The notes beneath the pieces are model-generated. The model saw nothing but the letters and a program-made list of their open reading frames with translations. It was not told the DNA's origin and did not search any database. A stretch of 39,048 bases of DNA from Mesobacillus maritimus. Lineage in GTDB: Bacteria; Bacillota; Bacilli; Bacillales; Cytobacillaceae. Position 1 is the stretch's first letter, and every line of letters begins with the position of its first letter. Location of the stretch: positions 1 through 39,048 of the forward strand of contig NZ_JACWFH010000032.1 in assembly GCF_019749255.1 (NCBI RefSeq), read 5' to 3'. The translations under genes were made by a program, and so were the position numbers. Below are positions 25,106 to 34,525 of the stretch, piece by piece.

Positions 25106-25129
25106 ACATATTTAGGGGGAATAGAGCGA

Positions 25130-26629
25130 ATGGCAGGATTTCTTGGTGTAATGTTTATTTTAATTCCTATTTTAATTGTTGCTGCTCTTGCAGGGATCGG
25201 GTATTTCTTTTGGGTGCGTATTCGTTACCGGACCGCGAAGTCTAATGAAGCGTTGATTATCACTGGACCTAAGTTAGGGGATCCAGAAAAAGAGACCAAT
25301 ATTTTTACAGATTCAGAGGGACGTTCGATGAAAATCATCCGAGGTGGCGGATATCTTCTAAAACGATTCCAAACCTCTACACCTGTTAACTTAACTTCAT
25401 TTCAATTAAAGCTTTCAACGCCGAGAGTATATACCAATGGTGGGGTGCCAATTGTTGCGGATGCGGTTGCAATGGTCAAGGTCGCTGATACTTTAAATGG
25501 AATTGCTAACTATGCTGAACAGTTTTTAGGAAAAAAGCAAGATGAGATTGAAGCTGAAATCATCGAAGTCCTTGGAAGTAACTTGCGTGCGATTCTTTCG
25601 AAGATGACGGTTGAGGATATTAATAGTGATCGTGAGAAATTTAATCATGATGTTTCGGAAATTGCCCAAAAGCAATTAGATTTAATGGGCTTCAAAATCA
25701 CGTCATTAGGTCTTACGGATATTCGTGATGCAGATGAAGAAAATGGCTATTTAGAAAACCTTGGTCGCCCACGGATTGCTGAAGTTCGTAAGCGTGCTGA
25801 AATCGCTGAAGCCGATAGCGAGCGTGAAACGCGTATTCACCGAGCGAAAAATGAGCAAGAAGCTAAAGAGGAAGAATATAAACGCCAAATCGCTGTAGCT
25901 GAATCGAAAAAGGAAAAGGATCTACAGGATGCTGCTTTTAAAGAAGAAACAGAACGTGCTCGTGCGAAATCAGAGCAGTCTTATGAGCTAGAAAGAGCAA
26001 AACTATCAAAAGAAGTAAAAGAAGAGGAATTACGCCTTAAATTCTTAGAACGCGAACGTGCGGTTAAGTTAGAGGAAGAAGAAAGCAAGGTACGTAAAAC
26101 AAAGGCGGACGCTGAGTATTATGAAACCACTCGTAAAGCGGAAGCGGAAGCACGAAAGGCACAAATCGACGGGGAAGCAAAAGCAAAAATTCGTAGAGAA
26201 GAAGGTTCTGCCGAAGCTGATGTTATTCGTGAGCGTGGTAGGGCAGAAGCTGAAGCTCGTAAACTATTAGCAGAAGCGATGGAAAAACACGGCGATGTCA
26301 TTATCACCGAGAAGCTAATCGAAATGCTTCCTATCTTCGCAGAAAAGATTGCGCAGCCGCTTAATAATATCGACTCTGTCAAAATCATTGATTCTGGCAA
26401 TGGCCAAGGGATCCCCTCTTACGGAAGAAGCATTACAAAGACCATGGTCGATATGCAAGAACCATTGAAAGAAATGACGGGGATTGATATTGGCGAATTG
26501 CTAAAGTCCTATGCGACAAAAACCAGAGGGAACGACATACATGTCAATTATCCAGAAGTGAGGCAAACTTCTCAAGATCCAACAGTAGAAACAACTCAAG
26601 AGGACCGTTCCGCTAATTCTGAAAACTAA
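25130..26629 (+). CDS. floT: Flotillin-like membrane-microdomain scaffold protein
   Basis: A 499-aa SPFH-family protein that organises functional membrane microdomains. An N-terminal membrane segment (GVMFILIPILIVAALAGIGY) precedes the SPFH/band-7 domain (about residues 30-200; KIIRGGGYLLKRFQTSTPVN, EIEAEIIEVLGSNLRAILSK). A long charged coiled coil with the flotillin EA repeats follows (about 215-400; KAEAEARKAQIDGEAKAKI, RGRAEAEARKLLAEAMEKHG), then a C-terminal oligomerisation part. Length agrees with B. subtilis FloT (about 509 aa). Start ATG 25130 is preceded by AGGGGG; the frame upstream runs through the hairpin. A SigW-type promoter drives it. Its usual B. subtilis partner, an NfeD-type protein (YuaF), is not next to it. 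Confidence 0.94.
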   Translation: MAGFLGVMFILIPILIVAALAGIGYFFWVRIRYRTAKSNEALIITGPKLGDPEKETNIFTDSEGRSMKIIRGGGYLLKRFQTSTPVNLTSFQLKLSTPRVYTNGGVPIVADAVAMVKVADTLNGIANYAEQFLGKKQDEIEAEIIEVLGSNLRAILSKMTVEDINSDREKFNHDVSEIAQKQLDLMGFKITSLGLTDIRDADEENGYLENLGRPRIAEVRKRAEIAEADSERETRIHRAKNEQEAKEEEYKRQIAVAESKKEKDLQDAAFKEETERARAKSEQSYELERAKLSKEVKEEELRLKFLERERAVKLEEEESKVRKTKADAEYYETTRKAEAEARKAQIDGEAKAKIRREEGSAEADVIRERGRAEAEARKLLAEAMEKHGDVIITEKLIEMLPIFAEKIAQPLNNIDSVKIIDSGNGQGIPSYGRSITKTMVDMQEPLKEMTGIDIGELLKSYATKTRGNDIHVNYPEVRQTSQDPTVETTQEDRSANSEN

Positions 26630-26645
26630 GTGTCTATATTATAAA

Positions 26646-26681
26646 AGGGAAGCCCAACGCAACTGGTTGGCTTCCCATTTT
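26646..26681 (+). terminator. floT terminator
   Basis: GGGAAGCCCAAC pairs with GGTTGGCTTCCC (one shift) around GCAACT, followed by ATTTTTC. It starts 17 bp after the stop codon. Confidence 0.9.
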
Positions 26682-27003
26682 TCATTATGGAAACAAAAGA
26701 TGAGGAATTAGTAAGAGAATCAAAGTATTCTAGTGATGCTGCTCTGATCTATACAAAAATGTTGTTCGTGTATTTTCTATTTGTAGTGCCAAAGAAAGGG
26801 GACACTTCTACCGCTTTCATGCTAGTATGAAAGCGGTAGAACTGTTCCCTTGTTTCCTTTTATTACATCAACATTACAAACATTAAAAATCAATTGGAAT
26901 ATAAGAAATTTTCTTATTTATGGCGAATTGGTTTATATAATAGACTCGTGGATAAAAATGAGAGACTTAAAGGGGCATAAACTATAAAGGGGGAGAAGCA
27001 ACT
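26682..27003. other. floT-ftsZ intergenic region with long perfect hairpin
   Basis: The main feature is TTCTACCGCTTTCAT (26806-26820) paired perfectly with ATGAAAGCGGTAGAA (26827-26841), enclosed by AAGAAAGGGGACA and TGTTCCCTTGTTTCC (26791-26862), a member of the GGGAC hairpin family. Downstream a TATAAT at 26936-26941 is the likely -10 for ftsZ, with no clear -35. The start of ftsZ follows after GGGGAG. Confidence 0.7.
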
Positions 27004-28173
27004 ATGCTAGAATTCGAATCAAACATAGATCAGTTTGCGAAGATAAAAGTAATTGGAGTCGGTGGCGGTGGGAACAATGCCGTTAACCGGATGATTGATG
27101 ATGGGGTTCAGGGGGTAGAGTTTATCGCGGTTAATACAGACGCACAGGCTCTAAATCTATCAAAAGCCGATGTGACGATGCAGATTGGTGAAACCTTAAC
27201 AAGAGGATTAGGTGCAGGCGCAAATCCTGAGATTGGTCGCAAGGCCGTAGAAGAAAGCAGGTCACAGATCCAAGAATTACTACAAGGCGCTGACATGGTG
27301 TTTGTTACGGCAGGCATGGGCGGTGGCACAGGGACTGGTGCTGCACCTGCGATTGCCCATATTGCTCGGGAACTGGGTGCTTTAACCATTGGGGTGGTCA
27401 CGCGTCCATTTGCATTTGAAGGACGGAAACGTGCAGTCAATGCGGCTTCTGGGATTGAGGAAATGAAAAAGGCGGTTAACACGTTAATTATTATCCCTAA
27501 CGAGCGTTTACTGCAAATCGTTGACAAGAAAACGCCAATGCTAGAGGCATTCCGCGAGGCGGATAGTGTTCTTCGTCAAGGGGTTCAAGGGATTTCCGAT
27601 TTAATTGCGGTACCGGGTTTGATTAACCTTGACTTCGCTGACGTGAAAACGATTATGTCTAATAACGGAACAGCGTTAATGGGCATAGGTATTGCATCAG
27701 GTGAGGGTCGTGCCGTTGCTGCAGCAAAAATGGCGATTTCAAGTCCGTTACTTGAAACATCCATTGATGGAGCTCAAGGGGTGTTAATGAACATCACTGG
27801 TGGCACGAACTTAAGTCTATTTGAGGTACAAGAGGCAGCAGATATTGTTGCATCAGCCACGGACGATCAGTTAAATATGATATTTGGGTCAGTCATCAAT
27901 GAAAAGTTAACCAAAGAAATTATGGTTACGGTCATCGCAACTGGTTTTAATAATGGAGAAGATCCCTCATTAAAAACCACGAAGAGCCCTTTAAACGAAG
28001 GATTATCTCATCATCGAAATCAACGCCCACAGGTAAGTCAAATTCAAAACCAACCTGAAGACGATGGATATCAAGAAATGCAAGAATATGAGCAGCAAGC
28101 TGAACAGCCAGTGGTACAAGAAGATTCACTTGATATTCCTGCATTTTTGCGGAAAAGAAGTAGAAGACGATAA
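27004..28173 (+). CDS. ftsZ: Cell division protein FtsZ (outside the usual dcw setting; possibly a second copy)
   Basis: A complete 389-aa tubulin-like GTPase. The N-terminus [20 protein letters not shown] closely follows B. subtilis FtsZ. The GTP-binding G-box GGGTGTG (about residues 106-112) and the T7 synergy loop with NLDFADVK (about 207-214) are intact, so polymerisation and hydrolysis should work. A Gln-rich linker (about 325-375) leads to the C-terminal peptide [14 protein letters not shown], which binds FtsA, SepF and EzrA. Bacillaceae normally have ftsA directly upstream and spoIIGA/sigE or bpr downstream. Here floT and a T7SS lipoprotein flank it, with its own terminator. It is thus either a paralogue or a relocated gene. 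Confidence 0.93.
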   Translation: MLEFESNIDQFAKIKVIGVGGGGNNAVNRMIDDGVQGVEFIAVNTDAQALNLSKADVTMQIGETLTRGLGAGANPEIGRKAVEESRSQIQELLQGADMVFVTAGMGGGTGTGAAPAIAHIARELGALTIGVVTRPFAFEGRKRAVNAASGIEEMKKAVNTLIIIPNERLLQIVDKKTPMLEAFREADSVLRQGVQGISDLIAVPGLINLDFADVKTIMSNNGTALMGIGIASGEGRAVAAAKMAISSPLLETSIDGAQGVLMNITGGTNLSLFEVQEAADIVASATDDQLNMIFGSVINEKLTKEIMVTVIATGFNNGEDPSLKTTKSPLNEGLSHHRNQRPQVSQIQNQPEDDGYQEMQEYEQQAEQPVVQEDSLDIPAFLRKRSRRR

Positions 28174-28194
28174 AGTTGTTATTAAAAAGTAGAG

Positions 28195-28226
28195 AAAAGG
28201 GTCCCTAAATAGGGGCCTTTTTCTTT
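28195..28226 (+). terminator. ftsZ terminator
   Basis: AAAAGGGTCCCT and AGGGGCCTTTTT pair around AAAT with a small mismatch, followed by CTTTT. It starts 22 bp after the ftsZ stop. Confidence 0.82.
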
Positions 28227-28229
28227 TGA

Positions 28230-28262
28230 CTCCTAAAATCCTCCAAATGTCATATCGACAAG
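28230..28262 (+). repeat. 33-bp direct repeat, copy 1 (upstream of lipoprotein 1)
   Basis: CTCCTAAAATCCTCCAAATG followed by TCATATCGACAAG. It matches copy 2 at 29278-29310 in 29 of 33 positions, and weaker similarity extends about 30 bp further. It lies 58 bp before the lipoprotein gene; copy 2 lies upstream of essC. Either a shared regulatory element or a remnant of a duplication. Confidence 0.75.
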
Positions 28263-28319
28263 TATAGAAAGGTAGGCTAATGTGGAGGGTAAATTGTCAC
28301 GGCGAAAGTAGGGGGAATT

Positions 28320-29042
28320 ATGATTAGGAATATACTTAAAAAAATTTCTTGGACCTTTGTGGTCGTATCCATTATCAGCCTGCTAGGTTGTAATAATATA
28401 GATAAACATCAAGCAGCAGATGTTGAGAAATTATTAAAAGAAAAGTATGGTCAAGAATTTACAGTTAAGAGCATTGGTGGTCGCTATGGAACGGCAAATA
28501 ATGATACTGTGACAACTTATGTACATCCTATCAATCATGAATCATTTTTGTTTAAAGCAGTTATGACGAAGGATGGAAAACTTGTGGCTGATAGTTATAT
28601 TCCTCGTATGATAAGTGATTCCTTAAATCAGGTCTTACAACAGGAATTGCAGAATAAGGGGATTGAGAGTGAAACATTCACATTTGTGATGCAGGCAGAT
28701 AGCTCTAAAGAGACCAATCCAGACATTTCGTTAGAAGAATATGTGACAACGTACAAACCTGGTTATTTCTCAGCTCATATGATTGTTAAAGAAAATGAAA
28801 ATGTAACAGGTGAGAATTTTGAGGATGCGCTAAAAACTGTTTATCAAGCTGGTTTAAAGACAACTTTCCAAGTCGGTATTCGCGAGATTGCAGCCGAAGA
28901 GTATGAGGAAGCTCTTACTGAATATAAACAACTGCCTGAAGTTTCTAGCTCTTGGTTCCGTAATTACAATGTGATTGAAGAAATCGATGCAGTTGTGGAT
29001 GGAAATGGCTATCATTTTTTAACAGTAGGCTCTAACACATAA
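28320..29042 (+). CDS. T7SS-associated lipoprotein 1, putative immunity protein
   Basis: A 240-aa exported lipoprotein with lipobox SLLGC (Cys24). The mature part has the pattern DVEKLLKEKYGQEFTVKSIG, GRYGTANNDTVTTYVHP, FKAVMTKDGKLVADSYIPRM, and a C-terminal half with LEEYVTTYKPGYFSAHMIVK. Two repeats of a helix-plus-sheet (cystatin-like) fold are plausible. It is a close paralogue of the lipoprotein at 35370-36110 that ends 2 bp before the lipase effector gene. Lipoproteins of this sort protect against T7SS-secreted lipase toxins in S. aureus (the TslA/TilA system as I recall it), so immunity is the favoured but unproven role. It has its own terminator and lies upstream of essC. Confidence 0.75.
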   Translation: MIRNILKKISWTFVVVSIISLLGCNNIDKHQAADVEKLLKEKYGQEFTVKSIGGRYGTANNDTVTTYVHPINHESFLFKAVMTKDGKLVADSYIPRMISDSLNQVLQQELQNKGIESETFTFVMQADSSKETNPDISLEEYVTTYKPGYFSAHMIVKENENVTGENFEDALKTVYQAGLKTTFQVGIREIAAEEYEEALTEYKQLPEVSSSWFRNYNVIEEIDAVVDGNGYHFLTVGSNT

Positions 29043-29126
29043 CATTGGAAATTTATCAGGTTTCCGCGCTACGATTTTTTGCGTCAATGCTTTATGTGAG
29101 CAACCCCATATGTAGCATCTAACGGA

Positions 29127-29159
29127 ACAGCTCCCCAAATAGGCGGTAGCTGTTTTTTT
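29127..29159 (+). terminator. Terminator after lipoprotein 1
   Basis: ACAGCT (29127-29132) pairs with AGCTGT (29148-29153), with CCCC/GG partly pairing inside, followed by TTTTTT. Confidence 0.75.
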
Positions 29160-29277
29160 GTTCTAAGCTACAAGTTTAATAGGTCTTCATAGTTAACAGA
29201 GCTCAAGTAAAGTCTAAACTTCAGGAATAATAACGCTAATTGCTTCTGTTACCCCCCTCTTGGTTGATTGTTTCCTT

Positions 29278-29310
29278 CTCCTAAATTCCTCCAAATGACA
29301 TATGTACAAG
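29278..29310 (+). repeat. 33-bp direct repeat, copy 2 (upstream of essC)
   Basis: CTCCTAAATTCCTCCAAATG followed by ACATATGTACAAG, the partner of the copy at 28230-28262. The rest of the 580-bp gap before essC is AT-rich with no gene. I found no well-formed SigA promoter, but TTTAAAACC...TATAAA near 29510-29535 is a possible weak one. Confidence 0.75.
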
Positions 29311-29623
29311 GGAGAAGCAAATGGGGTAAAGTGATTGTTATGAATTTGGTCGTATATGCCTAAAAAACGCAATAAAAGGCTATTGTTTTTTGGGTAGTAT
29401 TATGCATTGTGCCATTATAAAACAATAAAGAGATCTGATTTCTATTTTTTGTTAGGAATTAACCTAGGTGATTTGCTTTTTTCCTAAAAATACTTTTATG
29501 AAACAGAAAAATTTAAAACCTCTTATAAATAATAGATAGGTAATTTGCCCTATAAGGTATTCGCTTTTTGGAAAGGGTTCTAGACCAAGACTAGGTAAGA
29601 CAAACAACAAGGGGAAAATCAGT

Positions 29624-32600
29624 ATGATTGTAACTTTACTAAATCGAGAAAAAATCCAATCAATTACTCTACCTGAAAAAATTAGAGGTCAATTTTGGAT
29701 CCATGATGATCATGACACCTCAAAGAAATTGATTGGAATTGAAGCTCTAAACGGTGAGTGGATTTTAAAGTCTAATAAACACGTTAAGTTGATGGACAAT
29801 AAGGGGCAATTTGTTCGGAATACCGTTATCAGTCCATTAAGTATCTACCATTTAGAAATAGACGGTGAAGATGGGAAAACATTTGTTTTTACGGAGCCGA
29901 GCACAGATGACCGCCAAATCTTTACGAAATATCTCGTTGATAAAGATATGGATATCTCCATTGGAAGAGCAGAGCAAAATGATATCGTCTTGGCGAACCG
30001 TTTTGTATCTGCATCCCATGCGAAGCTGTCTTTTCGTGGTGGTCAATGGAGCATCACTGACCAGGATAGTACAAATGGTACGTTCGTTAATGGCGTAAGG
30101 GTAAAACGTTCAAAGCTTAGGATAGGTGAAACGATTTACATCATGGGGTTTAAATTGATTGTTGGTAGCTGTTTTATCGCCTTTAATAACCCAGATGGGA
30201 CGGTTGCGTTTAAAAAGAATGTGTTAAAGCCGTTTGTGAATCAAGAACCAAAACTAGTACATGAAGAAGATGAATATGAGGCACCACAGCCTGAATACTT
30301 CTACCGCTCGCCGCGGTTTAAGCGAGATGTCGAGACAGCGGTGTTTAAAATTGACTCTCCTCCACAAGACGCAATCGGTGAAGAAACGCCAATTATGTTG
30401 GTGTTGGGCCCATCGATGACAATGGGGATGGCTTCAATGGCAACAGCAATCTTTGCGGTCAATAATGCGATGGCTCATGGCGATTTCTCGAGAGCTATGC
30501 CTTCCATTATCATGTCTTGTAGCATGCTGCTAGGGACGATTCTCTGGCCGATTTTATCAAAAAAGTATGATATGAGACGTCGTCGTAAAAAGGAAAAGGT
30601 TCGCCAGGCAAAGTACAAAGAGTATCTCAATAAGTTTGCCGTCCTTTTTAATGAAGAAGCAGAGAAGCAAGAGGAGATCTTAAGAGAAAATCATGTTCCA
30701 ATCGAGGAGCTTGTGCAACGGATTGAACATGTGGATCGAAATCTGTGGGAACGTGGTCCAGGTCAAAATGACTTCTTACAGGTGAGGGTAGGGACAGGAA
30801 ATGGCTTGTTGGATGCCGATATTCGCTACTCTGAAAAGAAGTTTTCCATTGATGATGACAACTTACAGGAGGAATTGTACACCTTAAGCGAGTCTCCTAA
30901 AGTACTAAAAGATATACCTATTACGTTATCTCTCTATGAAAATTACATATCTGGTGTCATTGGCGACCGCAAACAGACCGTTGAGTTTGCAAAAGGACTC
31001 ATTTTTCAACTAGCAGCTTTATACAGTTACGATGAAGTGAAAATGGTCTTTCTTTATGATCAGCAGGAAGAGGAGCAATTCCAGTTTACAAAGTGGTTGC
31101 CACATGTGTGGAGCGAAGATAACAAGTTTCGCTTTATCGGGACCAATAGTAACGAAGTAAAAGAAGTTTCGGCTTACATCGAAAAGGAAATCGAAGTACG
31201 TTCACTCACGAATGAAAACGAAATGGAAGATGTTAAGCCTTATTATATTGTGTTTTCACTAAGCAAGGAATTAGGGATACGTGCAGAGATGCTGAAGAAG
31301 GTCTATGCGAAGAAGAAGAATATCCATATCAGTGTCCTTACCTTTTACAATGAGCTTAAAAGCCTACCGAAGGAATGTACCATGGTTGTCGACCTTGATG
31401 AAACAACAGGTAAATTGTTTGATAAAAGTGATATTACCGGGAAAACGATCTCGTTTGAACCGGACATCTATTTACACCACAATCCCAATGAATTAAGCGT
31501 GAAGCTAGCGAACGTTCAACTCGATACAGCAGAAAATTCCTTCAACCTACCGCAAATGGTTACGTTCCTAGAGATGTTTGGTGTTGGAAAGGTTGAGCAT
31601 TTAAATGCCCTTACCCGGTGGAATGATAATGACCCAACGAAATCACTAGAAGCCCCGGTGGGTGTGGATACGTTAGGAGAGCTGTTTAAGTTAGATTTAC
31701 ATGAAAAGTTTCATGGCCCGCATGGGTTGGTTGCAGGGATGACAGGATCAGGAAAAAGTGAGTTTATCATCACGTACATCTTATCTTTAGCTGTGAACTA
31801 CCATCCAAATGAAGTGGCATTTATTTTAATCGACTACAAAGGTGGCGGCATGGCGAAGTCGTTTGAGAAGCTGCCACATACGGCGGGCATCATTACAAAT
31901 TTAGATGGTGCAGCGATAAAACGATCTCTAATCTCAATTGAAAGTGAATTGAAGCGCCGCCAAGCTCTGTTTGCTGAAGCGAGTAAACTTGTGGGCGAGA
32001 GCAATATTGATATCTATAAATATCAGAAGCTTTTCCGTGAAGGGGCAGTTCATGAGCCTTTGCAGCATTTATTTATCATCTCAGATGAGTTTGCTGAGCT
32101 AAAAACCCAGCAGCCAGAGTTCATGGCACAGCTAATCAGTGCGGCCCGGATTGGTCGTAGCTTAGGTGTTCACTTAATTTTAGCAACACAGAAGCCAAGT
32201 GGAGTCGTTGATGATCAAATTTGGAGCAATAGTAAATTTCGGGTCAGTCTTAAAGTTCAAGAACGTGCGGATAGTATGGACATGCTCAAGCGACCAGATG
32301 CTGCTGAGCTTACCGATACCGGGCGCTTTTATCTCCAAGTTGGCTATAACGAGTTGTTTGAAATGGGACAGTCTGCTTGGGCAGGGGCGCCGTATTATCC
32401 ATCCGATAAAGTGGTCGTTGAAAAGGACCATAGCGTTGTGGTAATTGACCGCAATGGACGTCCAATGAAACAAGCAAAGATGGATAAAAAGAAAACTCTG
32501 TTTGCCAACCCGAAAAAACAGATGGACGTCATCACAGATTACCTCAGCCAAATTGCCGAGGAAGAACAAATTAACATTCGACCGCTTTGGTTAGAGCCAA

Positions 32601-34216
32601 TTCCAGCGATGATTCTCTTAGATGAGGTTAAAAAGAAACATATAGTGCGGAATACCAATTCGTTTACCTTGAACCCAGTTATTGGTGAATATGACGATCC
32701 TGAACGGCAAAGACAATGTTTGTTGCGTCTGCCGCTTACAGAAGAAGGGAACACAATAGTGTATGGCGTTGCCGGCAGTGGGAAAACGACATTCTTAAAC
32801 ACAATGATCTATTCACTGTTACATGAGCACACGCCTGAGGAAGTGAATCTTTATTTGTTAGACTTTGCGTCTGAAACGCTCCGGGCCTTCGCGAAAGCCC
32901 CTCATGTTGGGGATGTGATCCTGTCATATGAAAGTGAGAAGGTTAGCAATTTGTTTAAAATGCTTCAACGGGAAGTAGAGAGAAGGAAGAAGAAATTTGC
33001 GGACTACGGCGGTGACCATGCCTCCTATATGGCAGCAACAGGTGAAAAAGTGCCGAATATTGTCGTTGCCATCAATAACTATGCGGCATTTACGGAGATT
33101 TATGAGGAAAAAGAAGCTGCTGTGTCCTTCTTATCAAGGGAAGGCACAAAGTACGGTGTTTATTTTGTGTTAACAGCACTTGGTATCGGTGCAGTAAGGT
33201 TCCGCCTGCTCCAGAACTTTAAGCAACAGTTGGTTCTGCAATTAAATGATGAAAATGACTACAGCACTGTTGTTGGAAAAACAGAAGGATTATTCCCTTC
33301 AAAGTTCAAAGGAAGAGGTCTAGTAAAGCGAGATGACCTTTACGAATTCCAGGTGGCGAATATCACGGATGCACCAGTGCCTTACCGGTTCATCCAGGAA
33401 GTGGCAATGAACTTACAGGAAGGTTGGAAAGGCCAAGGGGCCAAGAAAATTCCGATTTTACCAGAACAGGTTGATCTTGAATTCTTGTCTGAATATGTAA
33501 ATGCCAACCGAGCCTTACTCGTTCCAATTGGGGTCGAAAAGAGTACATTAAATGTTCATTATTATCCTTTCGATAAAGCGTACATCCATATGGTACTTTC
33601 TGCGGGCAATGAACATCAATCATTCACTCATGACTTATCCAGGTTATTGGCTCAACACTGCGTGGGAGATGTTACGGTGTTTGATGCCCAGCAAGAATAC
33701 CTTGGTAAAAATAACAAGGGAGTAACGTATTACTCCACTGTAAAAGAATTTGAGAATGCGATCTCCGCTTTGTTTGACTTAGTGGTTTATCGCAATAACA
33801 CCTATAAAGAGGCGCTTGAACAGGGGATTGAGGTTGAAGACTTTGAACCAAAAGTCATCGTCATCAATTCGGTTGTTGCCTTGAAAAATGCTCTTTCTAG
33901 CGAAGGCGCCCAAAAGCTTGGATTAATCCTCGAAAAGGGAGACGCAAAGTATAAGATGACAATCATCTTTGCAGAGCAGTCTAAGAATTTATCTAGCGTT
34001 ACCTTTGATAAATGGTACAAGCAACAAATAAGTAGTGGTGATGGCATTTGGGTAGGCGGCGGCATTACCGAGCAATATCAGCTTAAGCCAACTAAAACGA
34101 GTGCAGAAATGCGTGAGGACATGAGTGCAGAGTTTGGCTTTGTCCTTCAAAAAGGCAAGAGTGTAAAGGTTAAGCTCTTAAACACAGAAAAGGAGAATGA
34201 GGACAACGATGAATAA
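29624..34216 (+). CDS. essC: T7SS FtsK/SpoIIIE-family ATPase EssC (YukBA)
   Basis: The 1530-aa motor of the type VIIb secretion system. Two N-terminal FHA-like modules come first; the second shows ISIGRAEQNDIVLANRFVSASHAKL (quoted in part as IGRAEQNDI and SASHAKL, about 112-135) and STNGTFVNG. Two membrane helices follow (about 258-310; GMASMATAIFAV, IIMSCSMLLGTILWPIL). Three FtsK-like ATPase domains come next. D1 has Walker A GMTGSGKS (about 706) and Walker B LFIISDE (about 817). D2 has Walker A GVAGSGKT (about 1047) but a degenerate Walker B (VVAINNY). D3 lacks a Walker A. It is the fused single-chain form. GGGGAAA precedes the ATG. It overlaps yukD, so they are coupled. Confidence 0.96.
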   Translation: MIVTLLNREKIQSITLPEKIRGQFWIHDDHDTSKKLIGIEALNGEWILKSNKHVKLMDNKGQFVRNTVISPLSIYHLEIDGEDGKTFVFTEPSTDDRQIFTKYLVDKDMDISIGRAEQNDIVLANRFVSASHAKLSFRGGQWSITDQDSTNGTFVNGVRVKRSKLRIGETIYIMGFKLIVGSCFIAFNNPDGTVAFKKNVLKPFVNQEPKLVHEEDEYEAPQPEYFYRSPRFKRDVETAVFKIDSPPQDAIGEETPIMLVLGPSMTMGMASMATAIFAVNNAMAHGDFSRAMPSIIMSCSMLLGTILWPILSKKYDMRRRRKKEKVRQAKYKEYLNKFAVLFNEEAEKQEEILRENHVPIEELVQRIEHVDRNLWERGPGQNDFLQVRVGTGNGLLDADIRYSEKKFSIDDDNLQEELYTLSESPKVLKDIPITLSLYENYISGVIGDRKQTVEFAKGLIFQLAALYSYDEVKMVFLYDQQEEEQFQFTKWLPHVWSEDNKFRFIGTNSNEVKEVSAYIEKEIEVRSLTNENEMEDVKPYYIVFSLSKELGIRAEMLKKVYAKKKNIHISVLTFYNELKSLPKECTMVVDLDETTGKLFDKSDITGKTISFEPDIYLHHNPNELSVKLANVQLDTAENSFNLPQMVTFLEMFGVGKVEHLNALTRWNDNDPTKSLEAPVGVDTLGELFKLDLHEKFHGPHGLVAGMTGSGKSEFIITYILSLAVNYHPNEVAFILIDYKGGGMAKSFEKLPHTAGIITNLDGAAIKRSLISIESELKRRQALFAEASKLVGESNIDIYKYQKLFREGAVHEPLQHLFIISDEFAELKTQQPEFMAQLISAARIGRSLGVHLILATQKPSGVVDDQIWSNSKFRVSLKVQERADSMDMLKRPDAAELTDTGRFYLQVGYNELFEMGQSAWAGAPYYPSDKVVVEKDHSVVVIDRNGRPMKQAKMDKKKTLFANPKKQMDVITDYLSQIAEEEQINIRPLWLEPIPAMILLDEVKKKHIVRNTNSFTLNPVIGEYDDPERQRQCLLRLPLTEEGNTIVYGVAGSGKTTFLNTMIYSLLHEHTPEEVNLYLLDFASETLRAFAKAPHVGDVILSYESEKVSNLFKMLQREVERRKKKFADYGGDHASYMAATGEKVPNIVVAINNYAAFTEIYEEKEAAVSFLSREGTKYGVYFVLTALGIGAVRFRLLQNFKQQLVLQLNDENDYSTVVGKTEGLFPSKFKGRGLVKRDDLYEFQVANITDAPVPYRFIQEVAMNLQEGWKGQGAKKIPILPEQVDLEFLSEYVNANRALLVPIGVEKSTLNVHYYPFDKAYIHMVLSAGNEHQSFTHDLSRLLAQHCVGDVTVFDAQQEYLGKNNKGVTYYSTVKEFENAISALFDLVVYRNNTYKEALEQGIEVEDFEPKVIVINSVVALKNALSSEGAQKLGLILEKGDAKYKMTIIFAEQSKNLSSVTFDKWYKQQISSGDGIWVGGGITEQYQLKPTKTSAEMREDMSAEFGFVLQKGKSVKVKLLNTEKENEDNDE

Positions 34217-34460
34217 AGTACTTGTTGAAATTTTTCTTCCTGCTGCGGATGAAAGCTATGATGTTTACATTCCATTAGATAGTCAGATGAGTGAGGTCCT
34301 AACGTTGGTTTCATCCTTGCTTAGTGATTTATCGCATGGAACATACAAAGCAACCCCAGATGCGGTTTTATGTGATGCTGAATCTGGAATTATTTTCAAT
34401 ATTAACATGGCTGTTGCAGAACTGGGCATTCAAAACGGTTCTAAGCTCATGCTGATATAA
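34209..34460 (+). CDS. yukD: T7SS ubiquitin-like protein YukD/EsaB
   Basis: An 83-aa beta-grasp protein of the YukD family (MNKVLVEIFLPAADESYDVY, then IPLDSQMSEVLTLVSSLLSD, ending NGSKLMLI), a small cytoplasmic component required with EssC. It overlaps the end of essC. The in-frame ATG at 34197 would put the ribosome site against the start, while ATG 34209 has GAGG 6 nt upstream and gives the normal YukD length (about 79-83 aa). A small stem TCCCAT/ATGGGA (34469-34494) separates it from the first WXG100 gene. Confidence 0.9.
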   Translation: MNKVLVEIFLPAADESYDVYIPLDSQMSEVLTLVSSLLSDLSHGTYKATPDAVLCDAESGIIFNINMAVAELGIQNGSKLMLI

Positions 34461-34525
34461 ATATACCCTCCCATTTAAACCTATTTAGATGGGACCGAGA
34501 AAACAATTTGAGAGGAGAATGAACA

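Noticed and set aside
25058-25129. N-terminal extension of flotillin
   Set aside because: The extra 24 codons fall in the repeat hairpin and would precede a normal flotillin N-terminus; ATG 25130 with AGGGGG upstream fits the family.
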